Shown: positions 27,671 through 35,619, numbered from the stretch's first letter. The stretch is DNA of 64,000 nucleotides from Bradyrhizobium aeschynomenes (GCF_013178945.1 NZ_JABFDM010000003.1:1-64000); one strand, 5' to 3'. Numbers and translations are program-made. The notes: generated from the letters alone by a model not told the origin.

Positions 27671-28181
27671 GGTCGCGGCCGCTTCAATCTGGACAACTTT
27701 CGTAATTGCAATGCAGTCAGCATCACACAGCGGGTTGCGGATGTCCACTCGATTTCGTCATCGATAGGGCTCCGAAGAGCAACAGCCCAAAGCACGATAT
27801 GGTGCCCAATCGCTGCGGAAGCGTAGGGGCCTAGAGACGCAGAAGTAAGATATGATCAGAGCTGATTATCGCGATCAGCCAGAGTACCAAGAGGATAGCC
27901 GCGCCATGGATGCCGCCATTGAGCGCTTCGACAGGATCGCAGCGGAGCTTCAAAAGAAGTCGAAAGACGGAGCGAGCGCCGATCGGAATGACAGCCAACT
28001 TAGAGCAGCGTGTCCGAGTTTTATGGTGGGCAACATCACGATGTCCAGTGGCGACGGCATGCTCGTTATCGCTTCCTATATGGGCTAACAATTTTGGATG
28101 ACTGATCGCGGCTCTCGTTATCGCGAATGGTCGGCTCCGTACCGTCCGCTGCTGTGACGCCAAGGTCCGTAAGGCCTTTCA
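27671..28181. other. unassigned stretch
   Basis: 510 bases without a secure gene. A plus-strand frame at 27852-28088 (IERFDRIAAELQKKSKDG) and a minus-strand frame at 27831-28163 overlap each other; neither has a good ribosome site or convincing composition. Sequence near 28170 (GGCCTTTCAATGAGCCC) recurs in similar form near 23620, so part of this is repeated DNA. Confidence 0.35.
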
Positions 28182-28472
28182 ATGAGCCCGGTCGATAACC
28201 GTCGCAAAGGCAAGCGTATCGATCCCATGGACTGGCGGCATCTTCAGAAAGAGCATCCCAATCGGGATCATCATTGGCGTGTTGATGCAGACCGGCGCCA
28301 TCGTCTGGTGGGCAGCGAAAGCCGAAACCCGGCTCAACGAGGTCGAGGCCCGGTCAACGCTATGGCGTCTCAGGCGATCCAGATCGGGCGCGTCGAGGAG
28401 CGGGTCAACAGCATCGCCGATGCCACCAAGGACATCAAAGAAGCGCGGAGGGCCAGAACGAGAGCCCCGTAG
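28182..28472 (+). pseudogene. doubly frameshifted phage-type membrane/coiled-coil protein
   Basis: Three consecutive frame segments join into one sensible protein: MDWRHLQKEHPN (from 28227), then IGIIIGVLMQTGAIVWWAAK..RLNEVEAR (28261-28353, shifted frame), then VNAMASQAIQIGRV..ADATKDIKEA (from 28353, original frame). The product would be a membrane helix followed by a coiled coil, as in small proteins of rhizobial prophages. The two compensating frameshifts leave the membrane helix out of frame, so it is almost certainly inactive. Confidence 0.7.
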
Positions 28473-28494
28473 AAGATTTTCGGATTCAGCCAGC

Positions 28495-29370
28495 TCAGGC
28501 TGTTAAGACCTTTGCAGGATCGAACGGAATCTTCGCGGCCAGAAGCTCACGGGCAAGCGTTGTCTTCCAGTTGGAATCATACGGGATGTAGGCGATGCCG
28601 TCGAAATCCGACGGCTTTTCGATTTCGCCTTTGACCAAGGCGGCGACATGGGTAGGGCCTAGCTTGCCGATGAAATAGCCAAGTTCGAAGACCACGTTTT
28701 GGCGCGCGCGCCGTTGGCTAGCGCCAGATCCCGCGATGCCGCCTTCATCGTCCGGCGTCATCAAAACCACGGCGAAATCGGCTCCGCCAGATTCCTCCTT
28801 GAACTTAGTCAAGAGGCTGCGCCCTTTGTTGGGTCGCAAGTGCAAAATGATAGGGTCAAGGTCGATCGCTTTTAGAAATAGGTGAACTTCGTTTTTCGAA
28901 GCCTCATCTCGCCCATGGACAAGGAACACTTTGTTGCTCGGGGGCTGCTTGAAAGACATGGTGTGGATATGAGCGTCCGCTGGCATCATTTTTTCAATGT
29001 CCTCCTGAGCGAATTTCACCTGAAATGCACGGTGCTCCGTGTCGTTTATCCATGTGCTGAAAGACCCAGCCTGCCAATCTTGGGTCATCGCCTCGCGGCC
29101 ATCAGCCCACCAAAACACATTAGGGATCGGGAAATCATCCCGGGCGCCGTTGCCGATCATGTATCTGCGTGCCCGCGCTCGGACCAGCTCCCCATTTGCA
29201 TGCTCGCAGATGGCGCATTGAGCCATGCGGGCTGATGACCGATATATTGGTTTGAGGAGATTGATGGCGGCGGCGGCACTGATCCACTGAATTTCGACGT
29301 CATCTTGAGCCGCCTTCGCTCTTTCAATTGCCTTAGCTAAGTCGGATGGATTGATGCGAAAGCCTGACAT
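28495..29370 (-). CDS. TIR-like nucleotide-binding protein (Pycsar/CBASS effector type)
   Basis: The 291-residue protein has an unassigned N-terminal region (1-150) and a C-terminal TIR-like domain. This starts KVFLVHGRDEASKNEVHLFLKAI, continues ADFAVVLMTPDDEGG and RARQNVVFELGYFIGKLG (the glutamate in FELGYF is the expected NAD-cleaving residue), and ends FDGIAYIPYD. This domain family supplies NADase effectors in cyclic-nucleotide antiphage systems. No cyclase is adjacent, so activation would need a remote or internal sensor, possibly the N-terminal region. It is flanked by broken phage-type genes but is itself intact. Confidence 0.85.
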   Translation of the reverse strand: MSGFRINPSDLAKAIERAKAAQDDVEIQWISAAAAINLLKPIYRSSARMAQCAICEHANGELVRARARRYMIGNGARDDFPIPNVFWWADGREAMTQDWQAGSFSTWINDTEHRAFQVKFAQEDIEKMMPADAHIHTMSFKQPPSNKVFLVHGRDEASKNEVHLFLKAIDLDPIILHLRPNKGRSLLTKFKEESGGADFAVVLMTPDDEGGIAGSGASQRRARQNVVFELGYFIGKLGPTHVAALVKGEIEKPSDFDGIAYIPYDSNWKTTLARELLAAKIPFDPAKVLTA

Positions 29371-29529
29371 TTCCCCTCATAATGTGATTTGGCGCAATCT
29401 AAGCTCTGCCACGGGCTTGCGGAACGGGCGGGAGCACCTGTGAACAGGGGTATTGCGCCTTGTTTTCCGGACTAGACTTTATGTTCTGGTTATGTTCTAG
29501 CGCTCGCTTCAATTCAGATGAGGCGAACA

Positions 29530-29766
29530 ATGCTGGACATTGCGTCTATTCGGGCAGAGATCGAGCACGCGCGTAAGAATGTCGCCCGGATGCGCCGGGA
29601 CCTTCTCACGCTGCAACGGGCCGGGAGGTCGACCACGGTCGCCGAGTGCGACCTTCAGGTCATGCTTAACCGAGTGGACACGCTCATAGGCGAGCGCAAG
29701 CGTCTGAACACCTTGGAGCTACGCGAACGGTTGCCCAAACGCGTGCTCGGAGGCCGTTCATGGTGA
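29530..29766 (+). CDS. small coiled-coil hypothetical protein
   Basis: The 78-residue helical protein (MLDIASIRAEIEHARKNVAR..) is charged and likely forms a coiled coil. ATG 29530 has GAGGCG upstream and is preferred to 29518. Its stop overlaps the ATG of the following broken gene (ATGGTGA). Together with 29760-30058 and 30059-30529 it forms a compact same-strand gene string of the type seen in rhizobial phages. Confidence 0.6.
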   Translation: MLDIASIRAEIEHARKNVARMRRDLLTLQRAGRSTTVAECDLQVMLNRVDTLIGERKRLNTLELRERLPKRVLGGRSW

Positions 29767-30058
29767 GCCCGGCACCTCGATTTTAGTGAGGGGCGAGAAG
29801 ACGCGCCGCCTTTCATAAAGAGTTTGGCGGAAGCGCGTAGGATCGGCGTGCATGAAGGCTGGTACTATCACCACGTCCAAGCAATCTTGATTGCTATCGA
29901 CCATTACGCGGAAGCCGCGATGGGCAACGCGAGTACTTCTGGAACAAGCCACCCTTATTGATGGGATCATCAAGGCAGAATTCTTGAACAAAAATCCTTT
30001 TGCCGCAATCGAGCTCTCGTTAGGATCGAGGTTCGTCAATGTAACGCGGGAGGATTGA
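29760..30058 (+). pseudogene. multiply frameshifted small phage-type protein
   Basis: ATG 29760 overlaps the upstream stop and gives MVSPAPRF before a TAG. Another frame continues SLAEARRIGVHEGWYYHHVQ and AIDHYAEAAMGN. A one-base shift near 29928 gives REYFWNKPP, and another near 29954 gives LIDGIIKAEFLNKNPFAAIE to a TGA at 30056 immediately before the next gene. The segments read as one roughly 95-residue protein. At least three single-base lesions are needed, so it is a pseudogene. Confidence 0.7.
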
Positions 30059-30529
30059 ATGCTAAGCGTCGTCGCCCACGGGCGCGCCATGGAGTTCTCG
30101 GGGCTCTCGCAGGGAACCTGGTTCCTTCAGGAGCGAAATGGCAAGCGTACATTCGGGCTCGCGATCAAGGGGCCAACCGGCAGGATGGATGCGCTGGTCT
30201 TTCCGGAAGGAGAGCCGCCGCAGGTTCAGCTCGCCGGTCATCCCTACGCCGTCTTCGGTTTTGACGACGCGATAATGCGCCCCGATCTGGACAGCCTTCA
30301 CTTTGGGCCATCGCAGCTTGGGGACCTGATAAGTGCCGACAAATCTTTCCACCTAACGGTGGCCTCCCCTGACGGCGACCGATACACGGCGAACCTGACT
30401 GCTGGTGAGCAAAGAGCTCGCCGAGAGGGACCTTATGCGAGCTTTTCTAGCTGGAGCGTTGGTGTCCTCCGTGGACAAGAATGGATTCCGCTGTACACGC
30501 ACGGAGTGCCGCCTTCTCATGCAAGCTAA
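30059..30529 (+). CDS. hypothetical protein
   Basis: The 156-residue soluble protein has a beta-rich pattern (MEFSGLSQGTWFLQERNGKRTFGLAI; PPQVQLAGHPYAVFGFDDAIM). GGGAGG lies six bases upstream of ATG. The last 35 residues may be out of the ancestral frame, because an overlapping frame from 30405 also looks coding. No family recognised. Confidence 0.65.
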   Translation: MLSVVAHGRAMEFSGLSQGTWFLQERNGKRTFGLAIKGPTGRMDALVFPEGEPPQVQLAGHPYAVFGFDDAIMRPDLDSLHFGPSQLGDLISADKSFHLTVASPDGDRYTANLTAGEQRARREGPYASFSSWSVGVLRGQEWIPLYTHGVPPSHAS

Positions 30530-30623
30530 AAGGCAGGGCATGACGCGGCGGCTCGTTATGACGAACGTGAATGCGCCATACAGGCACCAGATGGAGGTAC
30601 AGGAGCTCGTCAATTGCCTGTAG
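30405..30623 (+). CDS. small hypothetical protein overlapping the previous gene
   Basis: The 72-residue product from GTG 30405 (MSKELAERDLMRAFLAGALVSSVDKNG..) has a better amino-acid composition than the shadow frames around it, and overlaps the end of the previous gene by 125 bases. Such overlap is unusual and may mean a frameshift truncated or extended one of the two. Low certainty. Confidence 0.4.
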   Translation: MSKELAERDLMRAFLAGALVSSVDKNGFRCTRTECRLLMQAKRQGMTRRLVMTNVNAPYRHQMEVQELVNCL

Positions 30624-30632
30624 GACCCAGCA

Positions 30633-30851
30633 GTGGCTAATCAATTGCCGGGGCACATGTCGTCTTTTTTCGGAGACGTACAGCCCGAGTTGCAAGCGCA
30701 GTTTGCCCGCGAGGACGGCATATCCGCTGACCGGTTGGCAGGTGCGGCGAAGGCCTTTGCGGATTACTCCGGCGGTGCATCCGATCTGCTGTTGAAGAAG
30801 ACCCAGATTGACACCATCAAGATTGACGAGAAATATCGTAGAGTCGATTGA
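30633..30851 (+). CDS. small hypothetical protein at element right end
   Basis: The 72-residue acidic product begins at GTG 30633 (MANQLPGHMSSFFGDVQPEL..) and ends LLLKKTQIDTIKIDEKYRRVD. It has helical character and no membrane segment. It is the last possible gene before the right attachment site. Coding status is uncertain because there is no strong ribosome site. Confidence 0.4.
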   Translation: MANQLPGHMSSFFGDVQPELQAQFAREDGISADRLAGAAKAFADYSGGASDLLLKKTQIDTIKIDEKYRRVD

Positions 30852-30989
30852 AAATGGAAGAGTGGCGGGACTGGAATCCTAAGAATTGGCAAACCCATCG
30901 AAATCGGAGGATTTTCACCGTCTCTCTAGGGGCGCCAACGTCCCCACCGTGTGCGTCTGACCTTGCGCTCTAGGCCACGGCTTGAAAAA

Positions 30990-31022
30990 GCAATTTGAGA
31001 TGGTTGCAGGTCCCCGCAACCA
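30990..31022. other. attR
   Basis: The element arm GCAATTTGAGATGGTTGC (30990-31007), spacer AGG, and then the host-side TCCCCGCAACCA (31011-31022) that duplicates the tRNA 3' end. The arm matches the inverse of the attL arm at 17 of 18 positions. Confidence 0.85.
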
Positions 31023-31031
31023 AGACAACCG

Positions 31032-31070
31032 AAACTCCCGTAGCCGGCCAGGCTGCGGGAGTTTTTGGTT
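31032..31070 (+). terminator. displaced original terminator of tRNA-fMet
   Basis: AAACTCCCG and AGCC pair with GGCT and CGGGAGTTT across a short loop, followed by a T run. It lies 10 bases after the duplicated tRNA 3' end, exactly where the tRNA terminator would have been before integration, and has no gene of its own. Confidence 0.8.
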
Positions 31071-31336
31071 TTGGCGCTTCGGCCCATTGAGCTGCACTCC
31101 GGCCCAGGACGTTCCAAGTCCCGATAAGCGCGACATCGGTGCCTTGTACGGCCTCTACCGGCCAGGCTTGGCGGGCCTCGATCATTGCTTCGACAATCCC
31201 CTGGATTCGCGACGTGATCCTGTTAGGCAGCTCGGCGAGGAGGATTCTCGCTCGCGTCAGACCGAGCACGAGGCGGAGCCTGGTGGAGCGCGGAGGGCAC
31301 GCGAGAGGCGATACGCCGGTCAGGCTCCGTCGTTCA

Positions 31337-32422
31337 TCACGGGTGCATGCGCAGCAGGTTCAGGAGCGCGGGCCGCCATTCGCCGGTCATCGTGTATTCG
31401 AGCCCAAGGCGCGCGCCGCAGGTGATTGCGAGCATGGTCAGTGGCGCCGATAGCGCGAGGGTCGAGAATGCGGACAGGCCCTGGCCGATGGTGCAGCCCA
31501 TCGACATGATGCCGCCGGTGCCCATCAGCAGCGCGCCGACCATGTGACGCTTCAGCTCGCGAGCGTCGTCGCAGGCTTCCCAGCGAAAAACGCGCGAGAA
31601 CGTTGCCGCGACGAAGGACCCCAGGATGACCCCCGCGACCGAGCCGATCGCAAAGTCGGCGTGGCTGCCGGAAAGTGTGGCGATGTACAGCACCGTGTTG
31701 CCGAGCGGGGCGACGAAGGTGAGCGAGGTTACCCGCTCCGGGTCGAAATCATCGTTGCCCAGCCATCCGGTTGCGAACCAGCCAAAGGCGACAGCGCCGC
31801 CGACGGCAACTCCCGACAACATCAGCCGCGGCGATTTCACCAGCCGGCCATCGGCCAGCGCCCAGGCCGCAAGCGCCACCGCCGTGACGGACACGATCGC
31901 GGGCCGGGCATACGACCCGAGCGCAAGGGACAGCAGCGAGTCCATGCCCTGATTCATCGCCTCCGGCAGATGCACGGACAGCGGCTCGATCAGACCCACG
32001 CGCATGAATCCGATGAGACCGCGCATCGCCGCCAGGGCGGACACGCCGAGTACGAGAAAGACGACGATGGCGCGCAGATCACCGCCGCCAATGCGAACCA
32101 GGGTCCCGAAGCCGCAGGTGCCGACCAGCGCCATGCCGATCCCGAACAACAATCCGCCCAGGATGGCGCCGCCGAGCGGAATGGTGGAGGTCAGATAGAT
32201 CGAACGCGAGAGATCGACGAGGCCGAAGCTGGCGAGCAGCTGGGTCGCGACCAGCGCGATGGCCGCAGCCAAGGCAAAGGATTTGAGGCGCCGCGTGTCG
32301 GCGCCGAAGAAGGCGTCCTCGAGCATCGCGAGCGTGCAGAATCGACCTGCGCGGCCGGCGACCCCGAGCACGGCGCCTGCCAACAGCCCGCACATGAACG
32401 TCAATGCTGACGGACTGAGCAT
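31337..32422 (-). CDS. YeeE/YedE-family sulfur transporter (fused, full length)
   Basis: The 361-residue protein has about ten membrane helices and two internally related halves. Each half carries the cysteine/glycine motifs of the thiosulfate/sulfur-transport (TsuA/YeeE) family: GRFCTLAMLED, GTCGFGTLVR and GCTIGQGLSA. It would import thiosulfate or reduced sulfur, or move sulfur for the neighbouring Sox system. It is the first host gene right of the element and lies on the soxR strand. Confidence 0.88.
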   Translation of the reverse strand: MLSPSALTFMCGLLAGAVLGVAGRAGRFCTLAMLEDAFFGADTRRLKSFALAAAIALVATQLLASFGLVDLSRSIYLTSTIPLGGAILGGLLFGIGMALVGTCGFGTLVRIGGGDLRAIVVFLVLGVSALAAMRGLIGFMRVGLIEPLSVHLPEAMNQGMDSLLSLALGSYARPAIVSVTAVALAAWALADGRLVKSPRLMLSGVAVGGAVAFGWFATGWLGNDDFDPERVTSLTFVAPLGNTVLYIATLSGSHADFAIGSVAGVILGSFVAATFSRVFRWEACDDARELKRHMVGALLMGTGGIMSMGCTIGQGLSAFSTLALSAPLTMLAITCGARLGLEYTMTGEWRPALLNLLRMHP

Positions 32423-32562
32423 TCCTCCCGACGTCCCTGTTCGTGTCCGGGCACTCTGCGCCAGGATCGTCGGCGAAGCTAGGCCCTCTTGCCACGCCCG
32501 CTGTCGGCGTTCGAGCCCGATTGCCGGATGCGGCCGTCAATCTTAGCAGCGCAGAGCGTCGT

Positions 32563-32913
32563 TCAGCGGCGGCGCTTGCGGACCGGTTCGCAGAATACGT
32601 CATAGATCGCGGTCAGGATCTTGCGAACGTCCTCGCTCGCCAGACTGTAATAGATCGTCTTGCCGTCGCGCCGCGTCGTGACCAGCCGGTCGAGCCGGAG
32701 ACGGGCGAGCTGCTGCGAGACCGTCGACTGCCGTTCGCCGAGGAACTGCTCGAGTTCGGTGACGGATTTTTCGCCTTCGGAGAGGATGCAGAGCAGCAGC
32801 AGCCTGGACTCGTGGGACAGCGCCTTGAGCATCTCGCTGGCCTCGCGCGCCTTCTCGATCATCTGCTCGAGCTCGGCGGAGGTCTCGATGTCCTTCAGAT
32901 TCGGCAGCGGCAT
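32563..32913 (-). CDS. soxR: ArsR-type sulfur-responsive repressor SoxR
   Basis: The 116-residue winged-helix protein has the ArsR core ALSHESRLLLLCILSEGEKSV..STVSQQLARLRLDRLV..DGKTIYYSL. Two cysteines, in LLCILSEGEK and DVFCEP, occupy the positions used by persulfide-sensing members (BigR/SqrR/SoxR). In that family a tetrasulfide bridge forms and releases DNA when sulfane sulfur is present. ATG at 32913 is favoured because it gives the family length. It is 25 bases downstream of soxS and probably represses the sox units through the ATTCGAATAT elements. Confidence 0.9.
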   Translation of the reverse strand: MPLPNLKDIETSAELEQMIEKAREASEMLKALSHESRLLLLCILSEGEKSVTELEQFLGERQSTVSQQLARLRLDRLVTTRRDGKTIYYSLASEDVRKILTAIYDVFCEPVRKRRR

Positions 32914-32938
32914 GGATTCTGGATCCCTCGATTGTCCG

Positions 32939-33328
32939 TCAGGAGCGGGTTTGAGCCCCGCTTGTAACATTCACGATGCGGCCGAGCAGCCCAAAGAAGA
33001 ACGCATCGCCCGGATAGCCGCGGATCCGCCCGACCTCGCGGCCCTGATCGACCACCACGAAGGTCGGCGTGAATGCGCCGGGGTCGATGCCGGCGAGATC
33101 TGCCGGCAGCGGCTGGGTCAGGTCGACCCGCCGCAGGGGAAGGCTGCGCCCTTCGTCGGTCTTGGCATAGATCGGCGCGATTTCGGCGTTGAACCGGGCG
33201 CACCAGCCGCAGCCCGGACGCTCGAACATCACGAGTTCGGAAGCGAGGAGAGGCGACGACTGGCACAGAACGGCGATCGCGACCGATGCCATTATTGCCA
33301 ATCTGCGAGCTGTGATTTTGCTGGACAT
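32939..33328 (-). CDS. soxS: periplasmic thioredoxin-like protein SoxS
   Basis: The 129-residue product has an N-terminal signal peptide (LAIMASVAIAVLCQSSPLLA) and a thioredoxin-like fold with the redox motif GCGWCARFNAEI and a cis-proline in FTPTFVVVD. It resembles SoxS of Paracoccus, which maintains the SoxY cysteine in an active state. It is divergent from soxV, with a candidate operator between, and co-transcribed with soxR downstream. Confidence 0.88.
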   Translation of the reverse strand: MSSKITARRLAIMASVAIAVLCQSSPLLASELVMFERPGCGWCARFNAEIAPIYAKTDEGRSLPLRRVDLTQPLPADLAGIDPGAFTPTFVVVDQGREVGRIRGYPGDAFFFGLLGRIVNVTSGAQTRS

Positions 33329-33368
33329 GCCGCCATCCTCTCTGGACTTGCCCGTCAATCTATCATTA

Positions 33369-33382
33369 AATTCGAATATGTA
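33369..33382. promoter_or_regulatory. candidate SoxR operator, site 1
   Basis: AATTCGAATATGTA contains the palindrome ATTCGAAT and the 10-mer ATTCGAATAT shared with sites at 34913 and 46872. It lies in the 110-base divergent region between soxS and soxV. Confidence 0.55.
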
Positions 33383-33438
33383 CTAGTGCGCGATTTCCGA
33401 AGCCTGCGCTGCAGCTCGGGCACGCAGCGGGGGGAAAG

Positions 33439-34173
33439 ATGGATCTCGACGTCACGCTCGGCGCAGCGCTCGCCGCCGGCCTCCTGTCCTTCCTGTCGCC
33501 CTGCATTCTGCCGCTCGTCCCGCCGTTCCTGTGCTACATGGCCGGCGTCTCGGCGGCCGACACGATCACCGAAACCAGCATGGCGCAGCGGCGGCGGACG
33601 GTGCTGACCGCGCTGTGCTTCGTCGGCGGCTTTTCGCTGGTGTTCGTCGGTCTGGGTGCGACGGCGTCCGTCTTCGGTCGCTTCATCGCCGGCCATCTCG
33701 GCCAGCTCGGCATCGTTGCCGGTCTCGTCATCATCACGATGGGACTGCATTTCCTCGGGGTGCTCAGGATTCCCTTGCTGTACCGAAGCGCGACGATCGA
33801 CGTCGGCCGCAAGCCGGCCGGCCTGCTCGGCGCGTTCGTGATGGGACTGGCCTTTGCGTTTGGCTGGACGCCCTGCGCAGGGCCGGTGCTCGCCGCCGTG
33901 CTGATGATGGCCGGTGCGGAGGCCACCGTGGGAAAGGGCGCGCTGCTGCTCGCGGCCTATTCGGTCGGAACCGGCATCCCGTTTCTGATCGCGGCGGCCT
34001 TCACGGGACAGTTCATGACCATGCTGAAGGGGATCAAGCCGCATCTGCCGCTGGTCGAGAAGACCATGGGCGGCTTTCTCGTCCTGACCGGTGTCGCCTT
34101 TCTCGCCGGCGTGATCCCGCTTCTGTCGGAATGGATCTTCGAACGCTTTCCCTCGCTCGCTACGATCGGCTGA
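33439..34173 (+). CDS. soxV: CcdA-family thiol-electron transporter SoxV
   Basis: The 244-residue protein has six membrane helices with the CcdA signatures GLLSFLSPCILPLVPPFLCY (helix 1 cysteine) and FAFGWTPCAGPVL (helix 4 cysteine). It moves reducing equivalents from cytoplasmic thioredoxin to periplasmic SoxW/SoxS. GGGGGGAAAG precedes ATG. Its stop directly abuts the stop of the converging gene at 34174. Confidence 0.93.
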   Translation: MDLDVTLGAALAAGLLSFLSPCILPLVPPFLCYMAGVSAADTITETSMAQRRRTVLTALCFVGGFSLVFVGLGATASVFGRFIAGHLGQLGIVAGLVIITMGLHFLGVLRIPLLYRSATIDVGRKPAGLLGAFVMGLAFAFGWTPCAGPVLAAVLMMAGAEATVGKGALLLAAYSVGTGIPFLIAAAFTGQFMTMLKGIKPHLPLVEKTMGGFLVLTGVAFLAGVIPLLSEWIFERFPSLATIG

Positions 34174-34887
34174 TCAGCCGAAGCGGAAATCCAGCAGGTT
34201 GACGAAGGACTGCAGCTCGATCTCGTAACGATGCACGAGGCCGGTGTCACCCTCGTGCGCGGCGCGACCGATGTTCTGCGCGCTTGTGGCGGCGCCGTCG
34301 ATCAGGCGGCGGAACTCGGCCTGGCCGGCAATGTCGGGCGCGGCGAGGCCGTTGCAGCGCTGCAGTTGCGCGCGCAATGCTTCGCCGGCCCGGTTGACCT
34401 CGGCGGCCGTCGCCCTGGCTGCTGCAAAGTCGGCCGCGAAATGGTGCAGATCGTCCATGGCAGGCCGTAGCTCGAAGACGCAATCGCCGAGCTCGACGAC
34501 GCCTGCCTGTTGCCGCAGCACATGCAGCGCCTGCCGGACCGCTGCAATGTCCGCCGTCGCCGTTGCGCCATCGCCCGCCGCCAGCGAGGCGTCGGCCTTG
34601 CGGAGCCGGTCGTCACCTTCTGTGAGCAGATCCTTCAAGGACTTGGCAGAGTAGGGCGCTGGCTGGTCCTTGATCCGGCCGAGCGCGGCCCAGGCGCGGC
34701 GCGCATCGTCGAGCTCGATCTGCGCCAGAGCGATGTTGCCGGTTCGCCCATAGCTCGCCGCGGTCCGAAGGCTGGCCATGGCCGACTGCATGACGGCCGC
34801 CATCCCCGCGCTCTCACCGGCCGTTGCATGAACGGCGCAGCCGACACTTGCAAGGACGACGGACAGCAGGATGGCGCGGCGCAGCAT
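34174..34887 (-). CDS. secreted helical hypothetical protein
   Basis: The 237-residue protein has a signal peptide (MLRRAILLSVVLASVGCAVHA) with a possible lipobox (SVGC at 14-17), then an all-helical mature part rich in Ala, Arg and Leu. Four-helix-type heptads run at about 30-105 and 115-230, and two cysteines lie at GDCVFEL and QRCNGL. AAGGAC precedes ATG 34887. It diverges from soxW across an operator-like ATTCGAATAT, so it is probably part of the SoxR regulon. I do not recognise the family; a periplasmic cytochrome-c'-like fold without a CxxCH is one possibility. Confidence 0.85.
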   Translation of the reverse strand: MLRRAILLSVVLASVGCAVHATAGESAGMAAVMQSAMASLRTAASYGRTGNIALAQIELDDARRAWAALGRIKDQPAPYSAKSLKDLLTEGDDRLRKADASLAAGDGATATADIAAVRQALHVLRQQAGVVELGDCVFELRPAMDDLHHFAADFAAARATAAEVNRAGEALRAQLQRCNGLAAPDIAGQAEFRRLIDGAATSAQNIGRAAHEGDTGLVHRYEIELQSFVNLLDFRFG

Positions 34888-34910
34888 CGAATGTCCTTTT
34901 TCACATTCTG

Positions 34911-34922
34911 TTATTCGAATAT
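34911..34922. promoter_or_regulatory. candidate SoxR operator, site 2
   Basis: TTATTCGAATAT carries the same ATTCGAATAT 10-mer as sites 1 and 3. It sits between the divergent starts of the 34174-34887 gene and soxW. Confidence 0.55.
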
Positions 34923-34968
34923 CATGTATCGAACTTTCACCGACTTGGCAAAGCGCGCGGGCAGGCTC

Positions 34969-35559
34969 ATGACTTCGAACAGAACGATGTCGCGTCGCGA
35001 CCTGGTTGTGATGCTGCCTGCCGCGGCGGTGCTCGGCGCCGTGCCGACGTCGGTGCGAGCGGACGCGGTGCTCGGCGACGACGGGCTCTATCATCAGGCG
35101 TGGTTTCTCAACAGCTTCCTCGATCTCCGTGAAGATCTCGAAAGCGCGGCGTCGGGAGGCAAGCGGCTCGCGGTGATGTGGGAGCTGCGCGGCTGTCCCT
35201 ATTGCCGAGAGACCCATCTGGTGAATTTCGCCGATCCCGTCATCACCGAGTACATCCGGGCGAACTTCGAGATTCTTCAACTCAATCTGCTCGGCGCCCG
35301 CAAGGTGACCGACTTCGACGGCAAGGAGCTCACCGAGAAGGAGCTCGCCGAGCGCTACGCAATCCGTTTCACGCCGACTTTCCAGTTCTTTCCGCCCTCT
35401 GCCGACGGCGTCGCAGCCAAGGAGCCGCTCGCGCGCGAGGTGGCGCGGGCCCCGGGCTATCTGAAGCCGCCGCACTTCCTCGCGATGTTCCGCTTCGTGC
35501 GCGACAAGGCCTATGAACGCGGCACGTTCCGCGACTATCTCGCCTCGTCCAAAGGTTGA
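34969..35559 (+). CDS. soxW: thioredoxin SoxW
   Basis: The 196-residue protein has a twin-arginine-like N-terminus (MSRRDLVVMLPAAAVLGAVP) and a thioredoxin domain with the motif RGCPYCRETH. The second half of the fold has FTPTFQFFPP (cis-Pro). It reduces periplasmic Sox substrates with electrons from SoxV. Several in-frame methionines exist (34924, 34969, 34987); 34969 has a GCAGG upstream and keeps the RR motif close to the N-terminus. Convergent to none; the soxX promoter begins 25 bases after the stop. Confidence 0.88.
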   Translation: MTSNRTMSRRDLVVMLPAAAVLGAVPTSVRADAVLGDDGLYHQAWFLNSFLDLREDLESAASGGKRLAVMWELRGCPYCRETHLVNFADPVITEYIRANFEILQLNLLGARKVTDFDGKELTEKELAERYAIRFTPTFQFFPPSADGVAAKEPLAREVARAPGYLKPPHFLAMFRFVRDKAYERGTFRDYLASSKG

Positions 35560-35583
35560 GTGCGCTGCCGCATCGAATTCGTC

Positions 35584-35619
35584 TTGACACCAATCACATT
35601 ATCAAATCATAATTTGTGA
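35584..35619 (+). promoter_or_regulatory. sox operon promoter with overlapping operator
   Basis: TTGACA (35584-35589) is separated by 18 bases from CATAAT (35608-35613), a strong sigma-70-like pair. An interrupted inverted repeat TCACA-TTAT..ATAA-TT-TGTGA (35594-35619) covers the spacer and -10, so a repressor bound there would block transcription of soxX onward. soxX starts at 35685. Confidence 0.6.

Noticed and set aside
27852..28088. plus-strand 78-residue frame (IERFDRIAAELQKK)
   Set aside because: No ribosome site and an overlapping minus-strand frame of equal quality; undecidable.
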